Source of the DNA: an uncultured Pelagibacteraceae bacterium
Lineage (GTDB): Bacteria; Pseudomonadota; Alphaproteobacteria; Pelagibacterales; Pelagibacteraceae
Assembly: GCA_902610515.1 (NCBI GenBank)
Contig: CACLVZ010000002.1
Span: 1-64,000 of the forward strand
Length of the DNA stretch: 64,000 nt
Direction of reading: 5' to 3'
Shown: positions 7,186 through 20,747 of the stretch, piece by piece
Layout: the number at the start of each line of letters is the position of its first letter
Position numbering within the stretch: position 1 is the stretch's first letter
Notes under the pieces: model-generated
The model's database searches: none
What the model saw: only the letters and a program-made list of their open reading frames with translations
Told to the model about the DNA's origin: nothing
Translations under genes and position numbers: made by a program

Positions 7186-7650
7186 TTAGACTAGAGCTTC
7201 TTTGTTTACAACTTCAGGTCTTTCCTCTGATTCTAAAGACTCTTTTTTATCTTTTTTCTTGAACAAGAAATCGCCAGTTAATGTTGATTTAGATTTATTT
7301 GTTTTTTTAATGTAGCCGTCAATATCAGCGCCATTTTCGGTTTTTAAATTGTTCCCAAATTCTATATCGCCTTTTACAGTGCCTGTTGAGCCGATAACTA
7401 CATCTTGACCAGAAACTTTACCATCTAAATGACCGTGAATTTCAACATGATCTCCCTCGATTGATCCTGTGATAGAACCTGTTTCTCTTATGATTATCTC
7501 TTTTGAAAAAACTGGACCCTTAATTAAGCCTGCAACATCTATAGCACCTGAGCTATTGATTGTTCCCTCTATACTTACTGTTTCGCTAATTAACGATCTT
7601 TCTGAGTCAGTGAGTTTTTTTTTCTTGTCGCCGAACATAATATTTTTCAT
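7186..7650 (-). CDS. Bactofilin family cytoskeletal protein
   Basis: This 154-residue protein has the polymerising beta-helix core of bactofilins: repeated short glycine-rich rungs such as GSIEGDHVEIHGHLDGKVSGQDVVIG over about residues 25-110. The tails are charged and probably disordered. Bactofilins form filaments at the membrane that localise cell-wall enzymes. It follows rodA on the same strand, 73 bases downstream, which fits a cell-shape role. The ATG at 7650 has a good Shine-Dalgarno (AGGTGG, spacer about 7). A promoter-like TTGATT/TATTAT pair in the gap could give it separate expression. Confidence 0.88.
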   Translation of the reverse strand: MKNIMFGDKKKKLTDSERSLISETVSIEGTINSSGAIDVAGLIKGPVFSKEIIIRETGSITGSIEGDHVEIHGHLDGKVSGQDVVIGSTGTVKGDIEFGNNLKTENGADIDGYIKKTNKSKSTLTGDFLFKKKDKKESLESEERPEVVNKEALV

Positions 7651-7723
7651 AAATTAACCACCTATTGATATAATATACAAGTGTCTAATAAAATCAAATT
7701 TGACCATATTAGGTTTAAATTAG

Positions 7724-8848
7724 TTAGTTAACTGGTGTGTCTTTATAGACTTTACAGGACATAACTATACCTAATCCCAACATTATTGCCATCATCGATG
7801 AACCTCCGTAAGACATAATCGGTAAAGGAGACCCAACTATTGGTAAAAGACCAAGAACCATCATCATATTTACTACTACATATATAAAAAAAGCAGTTCC
7901 AAAACCATAACAGAAAAGTTTACCAAAATTACTTCTAGTAACATTTCCGATTTTTATGATCCTCCAAACAATAATTGCATATAAAAAAAGAATAAATAGT
8001 GAACCAAAAAAACCGAATTCCTCAGAAAATAGAGTAAATATGAAATCTGTATGTTTCTCAGGCAAATAATCTAAATAACTTTGTGAGCCTTGTAAAAAAC
8101 CTTTTCCGAACAATCCACCAGAACCAATAGCTATTTTAGATTGAATGATTTGATATCCAGCGCCTAAAGGATCTCTTTCGGGATTCAAAAAAGTTAAAAT
8201 TCTGGATTTTTGATATGGTTTTAAAAAAGAAATGGCTATTGGTAATAATGCAATAAATGCTAAACCTGAAATAGCAAAAAATTTTACTCTTACACCAGCT
8301 AGCCACGCGACAGTAAGACCACCAGCAGCAATTAGTAATGCTGTTCCCAAATCTGGTTGAGTTGCAACTAATATTATTGGAGCAATCAAAACAACAACGG
8401 GTAAAAATAAATATCTAATACGATTTAAATTTTCAATTGAAGTACGGTGATAATATTTTGCTAAAAATAAAATAAGACCTACCTTCATTAATTCAGAGGG
8501 CTGTAAATTCATAAAATAAAGGTCTAACCATCTTTTAGACCCAGAAGAGGTTAATCCGAAATATTTAACTCCTAATAATAATATAAAGAACAAAATGTAA
8601 ATTAAATAGCTTTGGCTATGCCAAAACCTTATTTGAATAAATGATAGAGTTAAAAACATAACAAAAAAAACAGAGAATCGAAGTATATGACTTTGGGTAT
8701 GGTATTTTAATTCCCCGCCATCAGTAGAGTACATAGCTAATATACTTGTAAGTCCAAGTATAAATATCGAAATTACTAAAATATAATCTATTGAAAGAAT
8801 TTTATCTTTAATGCTTAATGACGATTGAATTGATCTAGTTCTAAACAT
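7724..8848 (-). CDS. rodA: SEDS peptidoglycan glycosyltransferase RodA
   Basis: This 374-residue polytopic protein has about ten transmembrane segments and the SEDS signatures: LQPSELMK, the conserved extracytoplasmic PEKHTDFIFTLFSEEFG, and the C-terminal SYGGSSMMA. RodA polymerises glycan strands for side-wall elongation together with PBP2. Its start shares one base with the stop of mrdA, and the MreBCD genes are just upstream in the same operon. This separates it from the second SEDS protein, FtsW, in the division cluster. Confidence 0.95.
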   Translation of the reverse strand: MFRTRSIQSSLSIKDKILSIDYILVISIFILGLTSILAMYSTDGGELKYHTQSHILRFSVFFVMFLTLSFIQIRFWHSQSYLIYILFFILLLGVKYFGLTSSGSKRWLDLYFMNLQPSELMKVGLILFLAKYYHRTSIENLNRIRYLFLPVVVLIAPIILVATQPDLGTALLIAAGGLTVAWLAGVRVKFFAISGLAFIALLPIAISFLKPYQKSRILTFLNPERDPLGAGYQIIQSKIAIGSGGLFGKGFLQGSQSYLDYLPEKHTDFIFTLFSEEFGFFGSLFILFLYAIIVWRIIKIGNVTRSNFGKLFCYGFGTAFFIYVVVNMMMVLGLLPIVGSPLPIMSYGGSSMMAIMLGLGIVMSCKVYKDTPVN

Positions 8849-10782
8849 TATGCTTGTTCTCCTAGTAAACTATCAATTCTCTCTCTTAACTCGTGTCGTT
8901 CTAGAACTTTTTTAATTACTTTTTTAGCGATTGGAGCAGCTGCTTTTCCACCTGAGCCTCCATGTTCTACTAGAACACTTATTGCATATTTAGGATCATT
9001 GTAAGGTGCATAAGCAACAAATAAAGCATGATCTCTATCTTTGTAAGGTAAACTCTCTTGCTTTACTTCAGCCTCCCGTTGAGCTTCGGTAAATCTTTTT
9101 ATTTGTGATGATCCTGTTTTTCCAGCAAAAGTAAATTTTTTATTTTCCCATCGATGCCTATAAGATGTACCACCTGGTTCATTAGAAGAAGAGAACATTG
9201 CATCTTTAATTAAATTAATATGTTCTTGATTTTTAAAAAGAGGTTTAAGTTCAAAATTAGATACTAATAAATCTGTTGGAAGAGGATCATTTGGATTTTC
9301 ATTTTTATATTTTATGTACTCTCTTAAATTGTTATTCTTTTTATCAAAGATTATTCTTGGTTTTATTTCAAATCCACCATTTGCAATTTGTGCTGTCATT
9401 AAGCAGAGTTGTAGAGGGGTGCTTTGAAAATATCCTTGACCGATACCTGAGTGCAAAGTTTCACCTAAATACCAATTTTGACCTATAAATTTTTTCTTCC
9501 ACTTGGTGTTAGGTACAACACCTGCCCTCTCCTCAATAAAACCATTAAGAACTTTTTTTCCAAGACCAAATTTTTTTGCTGTCTCAGATAATCTATCTAC
9601 TCCTAATTTTCTAGCAACCTCATAAAAGTATACATCACAAGATCTTTGAATACCTTTTCTTAAATTAACAATTCCATGGCCATCTTTTTCCCAACAATGA
9701 AATTTTTCTCCGTAAAGTTCAATTTTTCCTTCACATTTAAAAGTGTCTAGTGGTTTTATAACTCCATTCTCTAAAGCGCTTAAAGCAACAAGAGTCTTTA
9801 TTGTTGATCCGGGTGGATATAGACCAGCAATAGCTTTGTTAGTCAGTGGTTTCATTTCATTTTTTATTAAACTGTTCCAATATGTTTTATCCAAGCCGTG
9901 AACGAACTCGTTGGGTTCAAAAGTTGGAGAAGAAACAAGAGATACAATATCTCCATTAAATACATCCATGACACAAACAGCTGCAGCTTTATCTTTGAGA
10001 AGTTCACTTGTAAATTTTTGAACTTCAAAATCTAAAGTGGTTTTGAAACTTTTTCCTGCCTGGCCTTCATTAATTAAAATTTGCTTGATTCTTTTTCCAT
10101 AGGCATTTACCTCATATCTTTGAAAACCAATTTTACCTATAATTTCCTCATCTAATTTTCTCTCAAGGCCAGTTTTACCAATGCTCATTCCTGGAACATG
10201 TAAATCTTTTAAATATTTCTTTGTTTGAAGATCTTTAGCGCTAACCTGAGAAACATAGCCTAAAATATGAGCAGATGAATTGTCAGGATACATTCTTGCT
10301 ACTGATACAATCGGTTTTACTCCCTCGAGTTCGTGTAGGAATAAGTTTAATCTGGAAAATTCTGACCATGTTATATTATCTGAAACTATAATTGGTTCCC
10401 ATGGTTTTTGCTTAGCAATGACTCTTCTAAGGTAAAATAATTTTTTTTCTGTGATATTTAAAATTGTTTTTAATCTAACAAATAGTTTTTCAATATCTTT
10501 TGAGTTTTCTGGAATTAAGTGGACTTGATAAACCTGTTGATTTGATGCTATTTCTTTATCATAAAAGTCTCTAATAACACCTCTCTCAGGTGCTAATTTC
10601 CATTCCCTAAATCTATTTTTGTCAGATAAAGTTTTATATTTTGTTCTCTCATTAATTTGTAACGACACTAATCTACCTATAATACCAAACGTTACAATTG
10701 CTTTTGCAGCTGTAAGTAAAAACATTCTTCTTCCAATTAGTTTTGACTTAATAACAGTATTTCCAGAACTTGGACTAAGCAT
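8848..10782 (-). CDS. mrdA: Penicillin-binding protein 2 (elongation transpeptidase)
   Basis: This 644-residue class B PBP has a short N-terminal anchor (about 20-42), a pedestal domain and a transpeptidase domain. The active-site motifs are S326-x-x-K329 in PPGSTIKT, S381-C-D and K555-T-G. It cross-links peptidoglycan during elongation in the periplasm and pairs with RodA, whose gene follows directly. Its first eight bases overlap the end of mreD. Length and motif spacing are normal for PBP2. Confidence 0.95.
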   Translation of the reverse strand: MLSPSSGNTVIKSKLIGRRMFLLTAAKAIVTFGIIGRLVSLQINERTKYKTLSDKNRFREWKLAPERGVIRDFYDKEIASNQQVYQVHLIPENSKDIEKLFVRLKTILNITEKKLFYLRRVIAKQKPWEPIIVSDNITWSEFSRLNLFLHELEGVKPIVSVARMYPDNSSAHILGYVSQVSAKDLQTKKYLKDLHVPGMSIGKTGLERKLDEEIIGKIGFQRYEVNAYGKRIKQILINEGQAGKSFKTTLDFEVQKFTSELLKDKAAAVCVMDVFNGDIVSLVSSPTFEPNEFVHGLDKTYWNSLIKNEMKPLTNKAIAGLYPPGSTIKTLVALSALENGVIKPLDTFKCEGKIELYGEKFHCWEKDGHGIVNLRKGIQRSCDVYFYEVARKLGVDRLSETAKKFGLGKKVLNGFIEERAGVVPNTKWKKKFIGQNWYLGETLHSGIGQGYFQSTPLQLCLMTAQIANGGFEIKPRIIFDKKNNNLREYIKYKNENPNDPLPTDLLVSNFELKPLFKNQEHINLIKDAMFSSSNEPGGTSYRHRWENKKFTFAGKTGSSQIKRFTEAQREAEVKQESLPYKDRDHALFVAYAPYNDPKYAISVLVEHGGSGGKAAAPIAKKVIKKVLERHELRERIDSLLGEQA

Positions 10783-11287
10783 CTCGATTACCTATAAAAT
10801 TCAATTGATAAATATTAAACAACACCCAAAATATAGGGAACATAAAGAGAGTAAAAAACATATTGTATCCTATTTTGGAGTAGGTGAAAGAAAGATCAGA
10901 AAAATTGTTTAATAGTGAAAAGAAAAGTATGTTCGAAAAAATCATAGCCATAAAGAATGTGAACCAATCTGAGGCTATTGTGGTATTAACACTTTTGTTT
11001 CTCACATATGTCCCAACAAAAATTATGATTAAATATGATAATGAGCTTATACCTAAAGGAAACCCCATAACCACATCATTAATTAAACCAGCCAAAAATA
11101 CATGTCCGTTAGCCATAATATCTGGTCTTTTAATTACCCAAAAATAAATTAAGATAATCTGAAAATTTAACGTAAAGATTTCAAACATTTTTTCAAGATT
11201 TGTGTCAACTTCGCTTATGCATAAATAATATAAAAGAATTAATGGGCCAGCATTAAATATTTTATTTATGAAAGGGTTCTTAGCCAT
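10775..11287 (-). CDS. mreD: Rod shape-determining protein MreD
   Basis: This 170-residue protein is almost wholly hydrophobic, with about five membrane segments, as in MreD. Sequence conservation in this family is poor. The assignment rests on size, topology and position between mreC and mrdA in the canonical mreB-mreC-mreD-mrdA-rodA order. MreD is an inner-membrane part of the elongasome. It overlaps mrdA by eight bases and lies eight bases after mreC. Confidence 0.88.
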   Translation of the reverse strand: MAKNPFINKIFNAGPLILLYYLCISEVDTNLEKMFEIFTLNFQIILIYFWVIKRPDIMANGHVFLAGLINDVVMGFPLGISSLSYLIIIFVGTYVRNKSVNTTIASDWFTFFMAMIFSNILFFSLLNNFSDLSFTYSKIGYNMFFTLFMFPIFWVLFNIYQLNFIGNRDA

Positions 11288-11295
11288 TATAATTT

Positions 11296-12132
11296 TTATT
11301 TATTTTGAACATTTAAATTGACTGTTACAAATGAGAGCTGATTTGGATCAATGAAAAGATCAACTTTGCCTTCAGCGTTTGTAATTCCAATAGGTGTACC
11401 TGGTGTAAATATCCCATCTTTTCCTGATGCAAAAACATTTACATCTTCAATTATTTCGTAATCCTCAGGCAAATATTCTAAAATCGGATTATTTGTCCCG
11501 CTACCGGATAATATAGCTTGTGCACCCTGATTTAAAGTTACTGGAATTCTACTATTCAGATCATTTAAAAGTAAAACTCTTGAAGATAAATAGTTTGTTT
11601 CGACTATTCTTCCGACTAAATAATTGTCTTTAGTTACAGGCATTCCTTTCAAAATACCCGCGCTCGTACCCTTATTTATGATTATAGATTTTAAAAAAGG
11701 ACTGTTCTTATCGACTAAGACTTTTGCTAATATAATATTGCTTAAGTTTTTGTTAAAATATTCAGTTTCTAAAATTTTTTGTAAGTTTTTATTCTCATCT
11801 TTTAAAAATTCAACGTTTAATTCAAGTAGCTTATATTGTTCTAATTCTAGCTTTAATCTTTCATTTTCCTCTTTTACATTTAAAAAACTTGAGATGTCTT
11901 TGCCGACTTGAGGTAGAAATCTTGTTGGTGTAGAGGCTAAAAAAGTTACACGGTAAATAACGTCATTTAAAAAACTTCTGACTGGTTTAGTAAATTTAAC
12001 TCCATATACATCTAAAAAAAATATGATTAGGGCTAAAAAAATTAAAGAGAGAACTGAAAATTTTTGAGCTCCTCCTCTTTGAAGAAGAGCAGAACGGAAA
12101 GCAATACTAAAATCATCTCTACTAACTGACAT
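11296..12132 (-). CDS. mreC: Rod shape-determining protein MreC
   Basis: This 278-residue protein has one N-terminal membrane anchor (about 26-44), a periplasmic coiled coil (about 80-120, with ENERLKLELEQYKLL) and a C-terminal beta domain. Conserved MreC features include the GTSAGILKGMPV stretch and SRVLLLND. MreC dimers link MreB to PBP2 in the periplasm. The gene lies between mreB and mreD. Length is typical. Confidence 0.93.
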   Translation of the reverse strand: MSVSRDDFSIAFRSALLQRGGAQKFSVLSLIFLALIIFFLDVYGVKFTKPVRSFLNDVIYRVTFLASTPTRFLPQVGKDISSFLNVKEENERLKLELEQYKLLELNVEFLKDENKNLQKILETEYFNKNLSNIILAKVLVDKNSPFLKSIIINKGTSAGILKGMPVTKDNYLVGRIVETNYLSSRVLLLNDLNSRIPVTLNQGAQAILSGSGTNNPILEYLPEDYEIIEDVNVFASGKDGIFTPGTPIGITNAEGKVDLFIDPNQLSFVTVNLNVQNK

Positions 12133-12149
12133 TTATTCATTTAAACAAA

Positions 12150-13187
<1,038 letters not shown>

Positions 13188-13197
13188 TTATATCTCC

Positions 13198-14754
13198 TTA
13201 TATTTGAGCGCTCAAACTCGGGTCTGGCGCTGTTTTTTCTCTTTTAATTATTAGTTTATTTAATGCACTTAAGTACGCGTTTGCTGATGCTACTAGAGTA
13301 TCAGTATCAGCAGCTTGGCCAACTGTTGTTTTTCCATTTTCTTCAATTCTGACGCTTACTGTGGCTTGAGCGTCCGTTCCTTCGGTAACTGCATGAACAT
13401 TGTATAGTAAAAGCTTTATTTCATGAGGATAGAGTTTTTTAATACATTTGAAAATTGCATCAACAGGTCCATCACCAGTTTCTGACCCCGACTTCAATTC
13501 TCCATAAACCTCTAGAGTCATTTCTGCTTTTTGGGGCTCACCTGTTCCTGCAAAAACTTTTAGAGATTTTAATTTAATTTCGTTATCTTCAGTAACTAAG
13601 TTATCATCCACTATTGCAGCTATATCTTCATCGTAAACATGTTTTTTTTTATCAGCTAAAATTTTAAATTTTCCAAACGCAGCGTCTATTATATCATCAG
13701 TCATATTTGTATAACCCATATCTGAAAGTTTATCTCTGAAGGCATGTCTGCCTGAGTGTTTTCCCATAACTAAAGATGTCTTTTTAACACCAACGCTTTC
13801 TGGAGTCATAATTTCGTAAGTATTCCTATTTTTTAACATTCCGTCTTGATGAATTCCTGACTCATGAGCAAAAGCATTTTTTCCAACTATCGCTTTATTA
13901 AACTGAACTGGAAAACCTGTGGCGTTTGAAACAACTTTTGAGGCTTTGCTTAATAATTTAGTATTTATATTTGTGGTATAAGGCATTAAATCATGTCTAG
14001 TTCTCATAGCCATTACTACTTCCTCAAGCGCTGCATTACCTGCTCTTTCCCCTATTCCATTAATAGTGCATTCTATTTGTCTAGCTCCAGCTATTACCCC
14101 TGCTAAAGAATTTGCTACTGCCAAACCAAGATCGTTGTGGCAATGTGTTGATAAAATCGCTTTATCAATATTCGGAACTTTATTAATCAACGTTTCAATT
14201 ATTTTTTTAAATTCTGAAGGAACTGTGTAACCAACAGTATCGGGAATATTGATTGTTTTTGCGCCTGAACTAATTGCTAATTCAACAGTTTTACACATGA
14301 AATCCATTTCAGTTCTTGTGCCATCTTCACACGACCATTCCACATCGTCTGTAAATTTTCTTGCATAAGATACGCTTTCTTTTATTGCTTCCAGAACATC
14401 TTCTGGAGACTTATTTAATTTATGTTTCATATGTAAAGGACTAGTAGAAATAAATGTGTGTATTCTAAAGTTTTTAGCATGACTTAAAGACTCTTTGCAT
14501 GCATCAATATCTTTTTTTGTAGCTCTTGCTAATCCAGCTGGGATAGATTTTTTTAATGATTTACTAATTTCTTTTACTGCCTCAAAATCACCTGGTGATG
14601 CGATAGGAAAGCCTGCCTCTATTACATCTACACCTAATTCATCAAACACTCTTGAAATTTGCAATTTTTCTTCTAAACTCATTGATGCGCCTGGGGATTG
14701 CTCACCATCTCGCATTGTTGTGTCAAAAATAATTATTCTATTTTTATCAGTCAT
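13198..14754 (-). CDS. leuA: 2-isopropylmalate synthase
   Basis: This 518-residue protein condenses acetyl-CoA with 2-oxoisovalerate, the first committed step of leucine synthesis. The catalytic barrel begins with [13 protein letters not shown] at residues 10-22 and has the metal motif STHCHNDLG near 206. The C-terminal regulatory domain is present (about 390-518), where leucine feedback acts in the family. Length matches LeuA rather than homocitrate synthase. It follows ilvC by 94 bases on the same strand. Confidence 0.95.
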   Translation of the reverse strand: MTDKNRIIIFDTTMRDGEQSPGASMSLEEKLQISRVFDELGVDVIEAGFPIASPGDFEAVKEISKSLKKSIPAGLARATKKDIDACKESLSHAKNFRIHTFISTSPLHMKHKLNKSPEDVLEAIKESVSYARKFTDDVEWSCEDGTRTEMDFMCKTVELAISSGAKTINIPDTVGYTVPSEFKKIIETLINKVPNIDKAILSTHCHNDLGLAVANSLAGVIAGARQIECTINGIGERAGNAALEEVVMAMRTRHDLMPYTTNINTKLLSKASKVVSNATGFPVQFNKAIVGKNAFAHESGIHQDGMLKNRNTYEIMTPESVGVKKTSLVMGKHSGRHAFRDKLSDMGYTNMTDDIIDAAFGKFKILADKKKHVYDEDIAAIVDDNLVTEDNEIKLKSLKVFAGTGEPQKAEMTLEVYGELKSGSETGDGPVDAIFKCIKKLYPHEIKLLLYNVHAVTEGTDAQATVSVRIEENGKTTVGQAADTDTLVASANAYLSALNKLIIKREKTAPDPSLSAQI

Positions 14755-14848
14755 TTTTTATTAACTTTAAAAGCCTCTCATATTACAATCAAAGCTAGAA
14801 TTTGCAAACTTTTAAGTTAATAAAACTAATTTTTTGAGTCAGAATGGG

Positions 14849-16418
<1,570 letters not shown>

Positions 16419-16419
<1 letters not shown>

Positions 16420-18185
16420 TAAACTAGAACTTTCCCCTCGTCCGAAATTTCTTCTTCTTCTTCAGGTCCTAAAATCATTTGGTTGTGAGGCTTACCTGAA
16501 GGTATCATTGGAAAACAATTTTCAGCTTTGTCTACTACGCAGTCAAAAATTACTGGCCTATCAACATTAATCATTTCTTTAATTTTTTCATCCAATTCAT
16601 TAGGAGTCTTAGCTCTTATACCTACACAGCCATAAGACTCTGCAAGTTTTACAAAGTCTGGTAACGCAGCAGTATAACTTTCAGAATAATTTTTTTCGTG
16701 CAAAAGTTCTTGCCACTGTCTTACCATACCCATGTATTCATTATTCAATATAAATATTTTAATTGGTAATCTATATTGAACAGCTGTAGACATTTCTTGC
16801 ATTGTCATTAAAACGGATGCTTCTCCAGCAATATCAACTACCAGTTTTCCTGGATTGGCAATTTGAACCCCAATAGCTGCTGGAAGGCCATATCCCATAG
16901 TGCCAAGACCTCCAGATGTCATCCATCTATTAGGTTTATTAAATTTGTAATGTTGAGCCGCCCACATTTGGTGTTGGCCTACTTCCGTAGTAATAAAAGT
17001 GTCTTGATTTTTTGTTAGTTCATAAAGTCTTTGAACTGCGTGTTGAGGTTTAATAATTTTATCACTATTGATAAAGTTCAAAGATTTTTTTTCTCTCCAT
17101 TTTCCAATTTGCTCCCACCATTTTGATGTCTTTTGCTTATTAGAATTTACAAAGTTTTTATTTTTTTCTTTAAATCTTTTAATCAAAGATTTTAATAGCG
17201 TTGTTACATCGCTCACTATAGCTAAATCAACCTTTATATTTTTTCCAATTGAAGAGGGATCAATATCAACATGGATTTTTTTTGATCCCGGTGAAAATTC
17301 ATCTACTTTACCTGTAATTCTATCATCGAATCTTGCGCCAATATTAATCATCAAATCACAATCATGCATTGCATTATTAGCCTCGTAAGTTCCGTGCATA
17401 CCTAACATACCTAAAAATTGTGGATCATCTCCAGGATATGCTCCAAGACCTTGTAATGTTGAAGTTATGGGAAAGCCAGTTAATGAAACTAACTCTCTTA
17501 AATATTTACTAGCATCAGGCCCAGAATTAATAACTCCTCCGCCTGTATAAAAAATTGGTTTTGATGATTTTTTAATAAGATCAATAAATTTATCTAATTC
17601 TGAATTAGATATTTTATGAATTACCTTTCCGTTGAATTTCTTTTTAAGAGTATGTTTTAAAAATTTATATTTACCTTTTTTAAATTGTATATCTTTTGGA
17701 ATATCAACTAAAACTGGTCCAGGTCTTCCTGTGGTTGCAACTTCAAAAGCTAAATGTAAAATTCTTGAGAGATCATTTACATCCTTTACTAACCAATTAT
17801 GTTTGGTACATGGTCTTGTAATTCCAGTAGTGTCACATTCTTGAAAAGCGTCTGTTCCAATTAAATGAGTTGGCACTTGTCCAGATATACAAACAAGAGG
17901 AATTGAGTCCATGTAGGCATCTGTAAGAGCTGTTACTGCATTAGTTGCGCCGGGTCCAGATGTTACCAATAAAACTCCTGGCTTACCGCTTGATCGTGCG
18001 TATCCCTCTGCAGAGTGACCTGCTCCTTGCTCATGTCTAGCTAATATATGTTTAATTGATTTATGATGTTTTAATTCATCATAAATCGGCAATACTGCTC
18101 CTCCAGGATAACCAAAAATATATTCTACATTTTGATCCTCAAGTGCTTTAAATACAATTTCTGCTCCGCTTAATAATTTTGGCAT
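16419..18185 (-). CDS. ilvI: Acetolactate synthase large (catalytic) subunit
   Basis: This 588-residue ThDP enzyme makes acetolactate or acetohydroxybutyrate. Visible marks are the N-terminal GYPGGAVLPIYDEL, the catalytic glutamate in ARHEQGAGHSAEGYARSSG (about 50-68), the FAD region in the middle, and the C-terminal ThDP/Mg motif GEASVLMTMQE followed by NNEYMGMV. It is the first of the ilvI-ilvH-ilvC-leuA run and begins 37 bases after the miaA stop. I see no leader peptide with clustered branched-chain codons in that short gap, so attenuation of that kind is unlikely. Confidence 0.95.
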
Positions 18186-18222
18186 ATATACAATCTAGCC
18201 TAGAAATGGATTGCGTCAAGTT

Positions 18223-19140
18223 TTAGCTTACAACTTTTAATGATTTTTTTAAAAGATTTGAGAAATTTTTTGAATAAAGCTTGTTCCAATTCTTCATATG
18301 GCCTCTAGCCCATGTATTTTGTCTTTTTGCGTACTGTCTTGTTTTTATATTGATAAGATCTTTGCACTGTTCAATTGATGTTGAATTTCTTAAAAAATCA
18401 TTAATTTCTTGAACTCCAATTAATTTATTTGCTGATAAACTTTTATTTACTTTAAGATTGTTGAATTTTTTTACCTCATTTACACATCTATTCTTGAACA
18501 TTTGATCAGTTCTTATAGAAATTTTTTTAAGTAATACCTCTCTTGGGATATCAATAAAAATTTTGCTTATTTCAAAATCTGTAAATTCAGATTTTGTATT
18601 TTTAAACCAATCAAATAAAGATTTATTAGTTTTTAACTTAACTTCATACGCTCTTTGTAGTCTTTGAGTGTCAGTTGGGTGTATTCTTCCTTTTATTTTT
18701 GGATCAAGTTTAAGTAGGTGATTATAAAATTTTTTAAAACCTTTTTTTTTGTAAAGGTTTCGAACAACATTTCTAGTTTTATAATCAATTTTAGGGATTT
18801 TAGTAATACCTTTGATGATTGTATTAAAATAAAGACCAGTTCCTCCAACAACTATTGGAATTTTTTTTCTTTTAATACAACTATCAATTTTTTTTTTTGC
18901 TTGTTTAATCCAATCACCTGCTGAAAAGTGTTCTTTTACGGAGATAATGCCATAAAGATGATGTTTTACTTTTCTAGTTTGACTTGAGGTCGGTCTAGAA
19001 GACAAAATTTTAAATTCTTTAAAAACTTGCATACTATCTGCATTAATAATCTCACCATTTAATTTTTTTGCTAATTTAATAGCTAGATTTGATTTTCCTG
19101 AAGCTGTAGGACCTGCTAGGAGTAATAACTTTTTAGACAA
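18223..19140 (-). CDS. miaA: tRNA dimethylallyltransferase
   Basis: This 305-residue protein adds a dimethylallyl group to A37 of tRNAs that read codons starting with U. The P-loop is LAGPTASGKS near residues 7-16, followed by INADSMQVFKEF and the conserved VGGTGLYF near residues 97-104. Length is normal. It sits between degP and ilvI in a long minus-strand operon. Confidence 0.95.
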   Translation of the reverse strand: MSKKLLLLAGPTASGKSNLAIKLAKKLNGEIINADSMQVFKEFKILSSRPTSSQTRKVKHHLYGIISVKEHFSAGDWIKQAKKKIDSCIKRKKIPIVVGGTGLYFNTIIKGITKIPKIDYKTRNVVRNLYKKKGFKKFYNHLLKLDPKIKGRIHPTDTQRLQRAYEVKLKTNKSLFDWFKNTKSEFTDFEISKIFIDIPREVLLKKISIRTDQMFKNRCVNEVKKFNNLKVNKSLSANKLIGVQEINDFLRNSTSIEQCKDLINIKTRQYAKRQNTWARGHMKNWNKLYSKNFSNLLKKSLKVVS

Positions 19141-19142
19141 AA

Positions 19143-20546
19143 TTAATTTATTTTAACGCCAAGATAACGTCTTTGATTATTTTTATTAATTACAGTTAAA
19201 AGTAATGTTTTCTCTCCTTTTTGAAAAAAATTATCAACCAATCTTTTTAAATCAGCTGATGACTTTACAGTAGACTTTTGAACTTCAATAATAATATCAT
19301 TTACACTTAAGAGATTAGTTAGCGGACTTCTATTGAAGATTTCTGTTATAACAACTCCTGAAGTTTTTTTATTTAAATTTCTAGAAGATATATCTTCATC
19401 GGTTATGTCTCTAACAGCTATTTTTAATTTTTCAATATCTTCAACTTTTTTAACTACTTTAGTTTTTTTTTCTTTAAATTCTTCAGATGACTCTAATCTA
19501 CCAAGGATTAATCGTTTTGAAATTAATTTTTTGTTTCTCCAGATTTTTAGTTCTACACTTTTACCGACCTCGGTTGAGGCGACAACTTTTGGCAGAGTTC
19601 TCATTGTATCAATTTTTTTTCCGTCAAAATTTAAAATTATATCCCCGGCTTTTATTCCAGCTTTATCTGCAGGACTATTTTCTCCGACACTTGCTACCAG
19701 AGCACCATGTGGTTTCTTTAATTTTTCTACTTCAGCTATTTCTTTTGTTACTTCTTGTATTCTTACACCTAACCAACCTCTTTTTGTTTCTCCAAATTTT
19801 ATTAATTGATTAATAACATTTGCAGCTGCGTTAGCTGGAATTGCAAATCCAATTCCTATAGAGCCTGACTGACCCGGTGCTATAATTGCAGTGTTAATTC
19901 CAATTACCTCTCCCTTAAGATTAAACAAAGGGCCGCCAGAGTTACCTTGATTAATTGAAGCATCCGTTTGGATAAAGTCATCATATCTTGTGAGATTAAT
20001 ATCTCTGTTTCTAGCTGAAATAATTCCAGCAGTTACTGTTCCACCTAAACCAAAAGGGTTTCCAATTGCAACTGCCCAATCTCCAACTCTTGCTTTATCA
20101 GAGTCACCAAAGTTCACTGGTTTAAATTGATCTTTAGTCTCTATTTTTAAAACCGCAATGTCCATATATGGATCGGCGCCTATCACTTTAGCTTTATATT
20201 CTTTATCGCCTATTCTTACTAAAATATCATCTGCTCCAGAAATTACGTGATTGTTTGTAACAACTGTTCCCTTTGTATCAATTATAAATCCTGATCCTAA
20301 AGATGAAGCCTTTCTTTCGGTAGGTCTTTCAAAGTCTTTAAACATTTCACCGAATGGTGAACCTGGAGGGAATTGAAAAGGAAATTGATTTGTGGTCGTT
20401 CTAACTGTTTGAGTTGTTGAAATATTAACAACCGAAGGCATTAATTTATCTGCTAAGTCTGCAAAAGACTCGGGTACAGGCTTAGAGTTAACGGGAGAAA
20501 AATTAAAAATAAATAAAAAAATTAGTATTTTATTGAATAATTTCAT
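19143..20546 (-). CDS. degP: Periplasmic serine protease of the DegP/HtrA family
   Basis: This 467-residue protein has an N-terminal signal peptide (about 1-21, ending VNS), a trypsin-like domain and two PDZ domains. The catalytic triad is His100 (TNNHV), Asp129 (YMDIAVL) and Ser203 (GNSGGP). It degrades or refolds damaged envelope proteins. It follows hflK, hflC and a small DUF2065 protein, an envelope quality-control grouping common in Proteobacteria. Whether it corresponds to DegP or DegQ cannot be told from the sequence. Confidence 0.93.
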   Translation of the reverse strand: MKLFNKILIFLFIFNFSPVNSKPVPESFADLADKLMPSVVNISTTQTVRTTTNQFPFQFPPGSPFGEMFKDFERPTERKASSLGSGFIIDTKGTVVTNNHVISGADDILVRIGDKEYKAKVIGADPYMDIAVLKIETKDQFKPVNFGDSDKARVGDWAVAIGNPFGLGGTVTAGIISARNRDINLTRYDDFIQTDASINQGNSGGPLFNLKGEVIGINTAIIAPGQSGSIGIGFAIPANAAANVINQLIKFGETKRGWLGVRIQEVTKEIAEVEKLKKPHGALVASVGENSPADKAGIKAGDIILNFDGKKIDTMRTLPKVVASTEVGKSVELKIWRNKKLISKRLILGRLESSEEFKEKKTKVVKKVEDIEKLKIAVRDITDEDISSRNLNKKTSGVVITEIFNRSPLTNLLSVNDIIIEVQKSTVKSSADLKRLVDNFFQKGEKTLLLTVINKNNQRRYLGVKIN

Positions 20547-20732
20547 TTAGCTTTTTATATACCAAATTATCAAAAAACCGATAATTAAAAATGTTACACC
20601 AAAAAACCTAAGTTTATTTTCAGGGGTATTCTTTATTAAATCTAACATGCTTTTGATTCTTGTCGGGAAAATGGCTAAAAACAGACCTTCTATAAAAAAA
20701 ATTAAGCCAATTGCAATAATAAACTCTTCCAC
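20547..20732 (-). CDS. DUF2065 family small membrane protein
   Basis: This 61-residue protein has two hydrophobic segments (about 4-22 and 42-58) separated by a polar loop with FPTRIKSMLD and an ENKLRFFG stretch. This is the layout of the DUF2065/YjeT family, which is often found beside hflK and hflC. Function is unknown; it lies in the inner membrane. Its stop directly abuts degP and its start is 15 bases after hflC. Confidence 0.85.
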   Translation of the reverse strand: MEEFIIAIGLIFFIEGLFLAIFPTRIKSMLDLIKNTPENKLRFFGVTFLIIGFLIIWYIKS

Positions 20733-20747
20733 GATAATAAATTTTGT

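Noticed and set aside
19333-19813. Long plus-strand frames opposite degP
   Set aside because: They mirror the coding frame of a well-supported protease with full catalytic triad and PDZ domains; no ribosome site or family match is seen.
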